Origin: JBNKFQ01 sp050289385
GTDB taxonomy: Bacteria > Pseudomonadota > Gammaproteobacteria > Pseudomonadales > Porticoccaceae
Assembly (NCBI GenBank): GCA_050289385.1
Contig: JBNKFQ010000287.1
Span: 1-34,554 of the forward strand
Reading direction: 5' to 3'
Length of the DNA: 34,554 nucleotides
Both the position numbers and the translations under genes were made by a program. Shown piece by piece: positions 31,726 through 34,554 of the stretch (the first letter of the stretch is position 1; each line of letters starts with the position of its first letter). The notes under the pieces are model-generated. The model made no database searches, was not told the DNA's origin, and was given only the letters and a program-made list of their open reading frames with translations.

Positions 31726-33456
31726 ATGAAAATGAAAAAACTACCAATAGCCGTTGCGGTTGCTGCCGCATTCAGCTTGGCAGCGACTGCCCAGGCTGAC
31801 GGCCATCGTGAGCACGGTTCTGATTCCGACGTTGAAATCAACAAGGAAATTGACGTTGATCAGGATTACAGCTTTCAGAGCGATGTACGTGCGCTCGGCC
31901 TGATTTTGATTGATTCCCAGTCTACAGCGGTATCTGAAGTGAATCAGGCGTCCAGGGGCAACCACGTTACCAATGGCAGCGAAGCCAGCAATGACGCCAA
32001 TGTTGGCGACGATGTGCTGAAAGGTGCAACAGGTAACATTGGTTTGAACGTCGCCGCTGGTGATAATAACGTTCAACAAAACTCAACATCTTTGGCAACT
32101 TCAGCGTCGCAAGGCAATGAAATAACTGTTGGTATGGACATTGATGTTGGCGAGATCGCCAAGAGTTCAAATTCCTACAGCAGTTCAGAGAAAGTACATC
32201 ATCAAGCTGATTATGCAGTGGGTCAGAGAAGCTCCAGCTCTGAATCTTCATCTGCTTCCAGTAAAGCAAACAGCAACGAAAGTAGCGAAGGTGGCTGGAA
32301 CGTTAATGGTGGTGCATACTACCACGAGGGTGCCGGCAACGGTTCCAGCAATTATGCTGGCAGCAGTAGCAGCAACAAGGTGGTTGTCGATGCCACCAGC
32401 AAGGTAAAAACAGATGATAACGCTGGTAATACATCTAATACTGTAACCGATACTGACAGCACGGCAAAAAGCAACACTGAAAGTCATAGCCTCAATTATG
32501 ACTACCAGGACTATGCTGTTGGTGGTGGAATATCAGGTGGTGCCAATGAATCTCACGGCTCCAGCAGTTCATCCAACAGTAAATCTTCGGAGTCCAGTGA
32601 AGCTTCCCGGTTTGCCAAATTTAATGCTTCCGGCGAAGATTCGTATGACGCGTCTCAAAAATCCAGCTACAGCGATTCGTATGAAGGTTCCTACTCTGTA
32701 AATGCTCGTATCGACGCTACTTTGGTTTTCGGTGGTGCAGCTGATGCAGAAACCTTCTCTAACCAGGCGGCAGCCGGAAACGTAACTGACAGCTACGGTG
32801 CCTCTAACAGCGCTACGCTGGGTGATAATGTAGCAAAAGATGCTACCGGTAACATCGGTATTAACATCGCAGCTGGCGGCAGTAATGTTCAGGCCAACCA
32901 GCTTTCGATTGCTTCTGCCAGCGGTGCTCTGGCAACTGCTACTGCATCATCCAACCAGGGTGTTTATGGCAATACGACCAACAATGCTGCCATGGCTAGT
33001 GATGAAGTTGAAACGCTGAATGCCGAAATCACTTTGTCAGGTTCAGCAACTGGTAGCTATGAAGGTACCTCTGACCAGGTTGGTGATGTGTATCTGGATA
33101 CCTGGGACGAACAGGGTCACCCCGGTGGCAACAACACAGGTCATGTCGATGTGGATTCCGAGGCGCAAGGTGCTCAAGATCCTAACGGTGACGGCGGTGC
33201 CTTCCTGTTCTCTGAAGCCGGAGAAGTGGCTTTGGACAATATCTCCCTGACTGGCACAGTCAGCATTGCCCAATCCGTTTACAACGCGCACAGCAATACT
33301 GCCAGCCTTGGCGGTAGTGCACTGTCTGGCGCATCCGGTAATGTCGGCGTAAACATTGCGGCAGGTACTAATAATCTGCAAGGCAATGCTCTGGCAATTG
33401 CCAGGGTTAGCGCACCGGTAGCACCTCCGGCAGGTGGTGGTAACGGCGGCGAATAA
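31726..33456 (+). CDS. FapC-like secreted fibre subunit with three repeats and Ser/Asn-rich linkers
   Basis: The 576-residue protein has a signal peptide (cut near TAQA/DGH, residue 24), no Cys, and an extreme bias to Ser, Asn, Gly and Ala. Three repeats of about 50 residues are at 72-128, 345-399 and 515-562; each holds G-N-I/V-G-x-N-I/V-A-A-G-x-x-N-x-Q-x-N (for example GNIGINIAAGGSNVQANQ). They are separated by linkers of about 215 and 115 residues, the first rich in Ser runs. This R1-L1-R2-L2-R3 plan is that of FapC, the main subunit of Pseudomonas functional amyloid; FapC's CxxC is absent. The end is AGGGNGGE. A very strong ribosome site (AGGAGGTG, 7 bases) indicates abundant product. A C39 peptidase like FapD is encoded next. 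The role as biofilm amyloid is inference. Confidence 0.8.
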   Translation: MKMKKLPIAVAVAAAFSLAATAQADGHREHGSDSDVEINKEIDVDQDYSFQSDVRALGLILIDSQSTAVSEVNQASRGNHVTNGSEASNDANVGDDVLKGATGNIGLNVAAGDNNVQQNSTSLATSASQGNEITVGMDIDVGEIAKSSNSYSSSEKVHHQADYAVGQRSSSSESSSASSKANSNESSEGGWNVNGGAYYHEGAGNGSSNYAGSSSSNKVVVDATSKVKTDDNAGNTSNTVTDTDSTAKSNTESHSLNYDYQDYAVGGGISGGANESHGSSSSSNSKSSESSEASRFAKFNASGEDSYDASQKSSYSDSYEGSYSVNARIDATLVFGGAADAETFSNQAAAGNVTDSYGASNSATLGDNVAKDATGNIGINIAAGGSNVQANQLSIASASGALATATASSNQGVYGNTTNNAAMASDEVETLNAEITLSGSATGSYEGTSDQVGDVYLDTWDEQGHPGGNNTGHVDVDSEAQGAQDPNGDGGAFLFSEAGEVALDNISLTGTVSIAQSVYNAHSNTASLGGSALSGASGNVGVNIAAGTNNLQGNALAIARVSAPVAPPAGGGNGGE

Positions 33457-33485
33457 GCCCTGATTGAATTTGTTGCTTAGCTATT

Positions 33486-33516
33486 GGCGCTGTTCATCGC
33501 AATGATGGGCAGCGCC
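33486..33516 (+). other. Intercistronic hairpin after the fibre-subunit gene
   Basis: GGCGCTG (33486-33492) pairs with CAGCGCC (33510-33516); inside, CATC pairs with GATG across a small internal loop. No strong T-run follows. It probably limits readthrough or protects the 3' end of the abundant upstream message, so that the peptidase is made in lower amount. Confidence 0.6.
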
Positions 33517-33544
33517 ATTTTCTCAAGGTATTAAGGTCACTGCG

Positions 33545-34273
33545 ATGTCAACTCGAAGTCCACGATTTTACAAAAACTACCTGATTTGCGTTTTTGTTGC
33601 GGTAGTAGTTGTCTGTGGGTTGTCGTTTTCGGCTCGCGCAATATCTGCAGAAGTAAGGTTATACGGCTTGGGCGGGCTGGGTTATTTTAATAAAAAGGTA
33701 ACCACGGTTCGGGAAAGTCGATTTAAAAACCTGATTGAACAAAAATACGATTTTAGTTGTGGCGCTGCGGCAGTAACCACAATTTTGAAATACGCCTATC
33801 ACATCAATGTGACAGAGCTGGACATTATTGAAGGAATGTTAAAAGTCAGCGACCCTGATGTAGTAAAAGAGAAGGGTTTTTCTCTGCTGGATATCAGAAG
33901 GTATGTTGAAAGCCATGGCCTGCGTGGGCGAGGTTATAACCTGAAGGCCGAGGCTCTGGGCACTATTCGGATCCCAACAATTACATTGCTTGATATTAAA
34001 GGATATCAACATTTTGTCGTATTAAAGAGGACCATTGGCAATGATGTATATGTTGCTGACCCGGCGCTTGGTAATCGGGTAATAAATCGCGATGAATTTC
34101 TCGCCAGCTGGAATGGTGTGGTGTTTGCCATCGTTGGCAAGGGGTTTGATAAAAATACGATATTAAGTCACCCGGATGCACCTTTGACCGCTCGAAAGTT
34201 TCTGGACGGATTTGCACCTATTACCGACAGCGAGCTACTGGATTTTGGCTTTTCACACGCAGATTTATTTTAA
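33545..34273 (+). CDS. Periplasmic C39-family cysteine peptidase, FapD-like
   Basis: The 242-residue product has an N-terminal signal or membrane segment (about residues 13-35) and a stand-alone C39 peptidase domain without ABC transporter parts. The active site can be read as Gln66 and Cys72 (EQKYDFSCGAAAVTTIL), His156 (GYQHFVVLK) and Asp172 (VADPALGNRVI). FapD, the protease needed for export of Pseudomonas Fap amyloid, has this form, and it too follows the main fibre gene. C39 enzymes usually cut after Gly-Gly, and the adjacent fibre protein ends in a Gly-rich tail, but the substrate is unknown. AAGG lies 8 bases before the ATG. Confidence 0.88.
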   Translation: MSTRSPRFYKNYLICVFVAVVVVCGLSFSARAISAEVRLYGLGGLGYFNKKVTTVRESRFKNLIEQKYDFSCGAAAVTTILKYAYHINVTELDIIEGMLKVSDPDVVKEKGFSLLDIRRYVESHGLRGRGYNLKAEALGTIRIPTITLLDIKGYQHFVVLKRTIGNDVYVADPALGNRVINRDEFLASWNGVVFAIVGKGFDKNTILSHPDAPLTARKFLDGFAPITDSELLDFGFSHADLF

Positions 34274-34301
34274 CAGTGCAGTTTTAACGACAACTGCACT
34301 G
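34274..34301 (+). other. Perfect 10-bp hairpin directly after the C39 peptidase stop codon
   Basis: CAGTGCAGTT (34274-34283) and AACTGCACTG (34292-34301) pair exactly around an 8-base loop. The stem begins on the base after the TAA. No T-run follows, so it is not a usual terminator. Confidence 0.75.
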
Positions 34302-34347
34302 AGAGTGAATGATGTTGAACTGAACGGCCGATCAAATAACCGAAGGG

Positions 34348-34370
34348 CAGAGCAACGTATCAACGCTCTG
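34348..34370 (+). other. Second intercistronic hairpin
   Basis: CAGAGC (34348-34353) pairs with GCTCTG (34365-34370); flanking CCGA and TCGG could extend the stem with a small internal loop. It is the middle one of three hairpins between the C39 gene and the next gene. Confidence 0.5.
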
Positions 34371-34418
34371 GTCGGGTTGGCAAGTTGAACAGCGGTAAAA
34401 ACAGATTTTTCAAATGCA

Positions 34419-34439
34419 GCGTATTGGAAACAAATACGC
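34419..34439 (+). other. Third intercistronic hairpin
   Basis: GCGTATT (34419-34425) and AATACGC (34433-34439) pair exactly around a GGAAACA loop, ending 31 bases before the next start codon. Confidence 0.6.
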
Positions 34440-34470
34440 CGAGTGCATGGAAATTACAGAGGCATATGCC

Positions 34471-34554
34471 ATGAGTCGTTTAAAATACAATTCGCGTCAC
34501 GCAAGGAAATGCCGCAACAGGAAAGTGGTGGCGGTGCTCGTATCCTTGTTGACT
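34471..34554 (+). CDS. Start of a further secreted protein of the amyloid-like operon (3' end outside window)
   Basis: An ATG at 34471, with AGAGG 8 bases upstream, opens a frame that runs to the window edge: MSRLKYNSRHARKCRNRK, then VVAVLVSLLT. The basic start followed by a hydrophobic run looks like a long signal peptide. An in-frame ATG at 34447 would add eight residues but has a poorer ribosome site. In Fap operons the gene after fapD is fapE, then the outer-membrane pore fapF; either would fit, but 28 residues cannot decide it. Confidence 0.6.
   Translation, partial: MSRLKYNSRHARKCRNRKVVAVLVSLLT

Noticed and set aside
31230..31844. 204-codon minus-strand frame across the first two amyloid-like genes
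   Set aside because: It is antisense to two genes with signal peptides and good ribosome sites; the translation is Cys/His-rich and without family features.

Overview
The window is a chromosomal segment of a Gram-negative gammaproteobacterium. The evidence is a complete MSHA-type IV pilus operon, a Pseudomonas-type fimT-pilV-pilW-pilX-pilY1-pilY2-pilE cluster and a LapD/LapG pair. The gene mix would suit a marine Cellvibrio/Marinobacter/Pseudomonas-like lineage, but that placement is inference. Almost everything here concerns attachment to surfaces and biofilm formation. No rRNA, tRNA, CRISPR array, transposase or phage gene was seen.

Layout. (1) 1-1709, plus strand: the C-terminal end of a very large type I-secreted RTX adhesin (LapA-like; VWFA domain, RTX repeats, secretion signal), closed by a strong terminator. 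(2) 1859-8749, minus strand: the type IVa pilus minor-pilin and tip-adhesin operon fimT-pilV-pilW-pilX-pilY1-pilY2-pilE. (3) 8950-9624, minus: a LapG-type periplasmic cysteine protease with its own terminator. (4) 9724-26137, minus: the MSHA operon in the order mshI, a pilN-like gene, mshJ-K-L-M-N-E-G-F-A-C-D-O-P-Q, with one major pilin gene and no separate mshB. (5) 26635-28596, plus: lapD, an inner-membrane c-di-GMP receptor with degenerate GGDEF and EAL domains. (6) 28850-30228, plus: a VpsR-like sigma-54 activator whose C-terminal HTH lies in another frame after an apparent one-base deletion. (7) 30810-34554 (end), plus: a strong sigma-54 promoter followed by two secreted proteins with related repeats, a periplasmic C39 cysteine peptidase and the start of a further secreted protein. 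This operon resembles the Fap functional-amyloid system (FapC, FapD), but it is divergent and I could not test the relationship.

How it may fit together. LapD and LapG should control release or retention of a LapA-type adhesin. MshE carries an N-terminal MshEN c-di-GMP-binding domain, so MSHA assembly should respond to the same second messenger. The activator belongs to the VpsR group, in which c-di-GMP binding is also known. The region therefore looks like an attachment island in which c-di-GMP could control a giant adhesin, a pilus and an amyloid-like matrix fibre. The most novel parts are the sigma-54-driven Fap-like operon, its run of intercistronic hairpins, and the nested inverted repeats in the mshI/lapD divergent gap.
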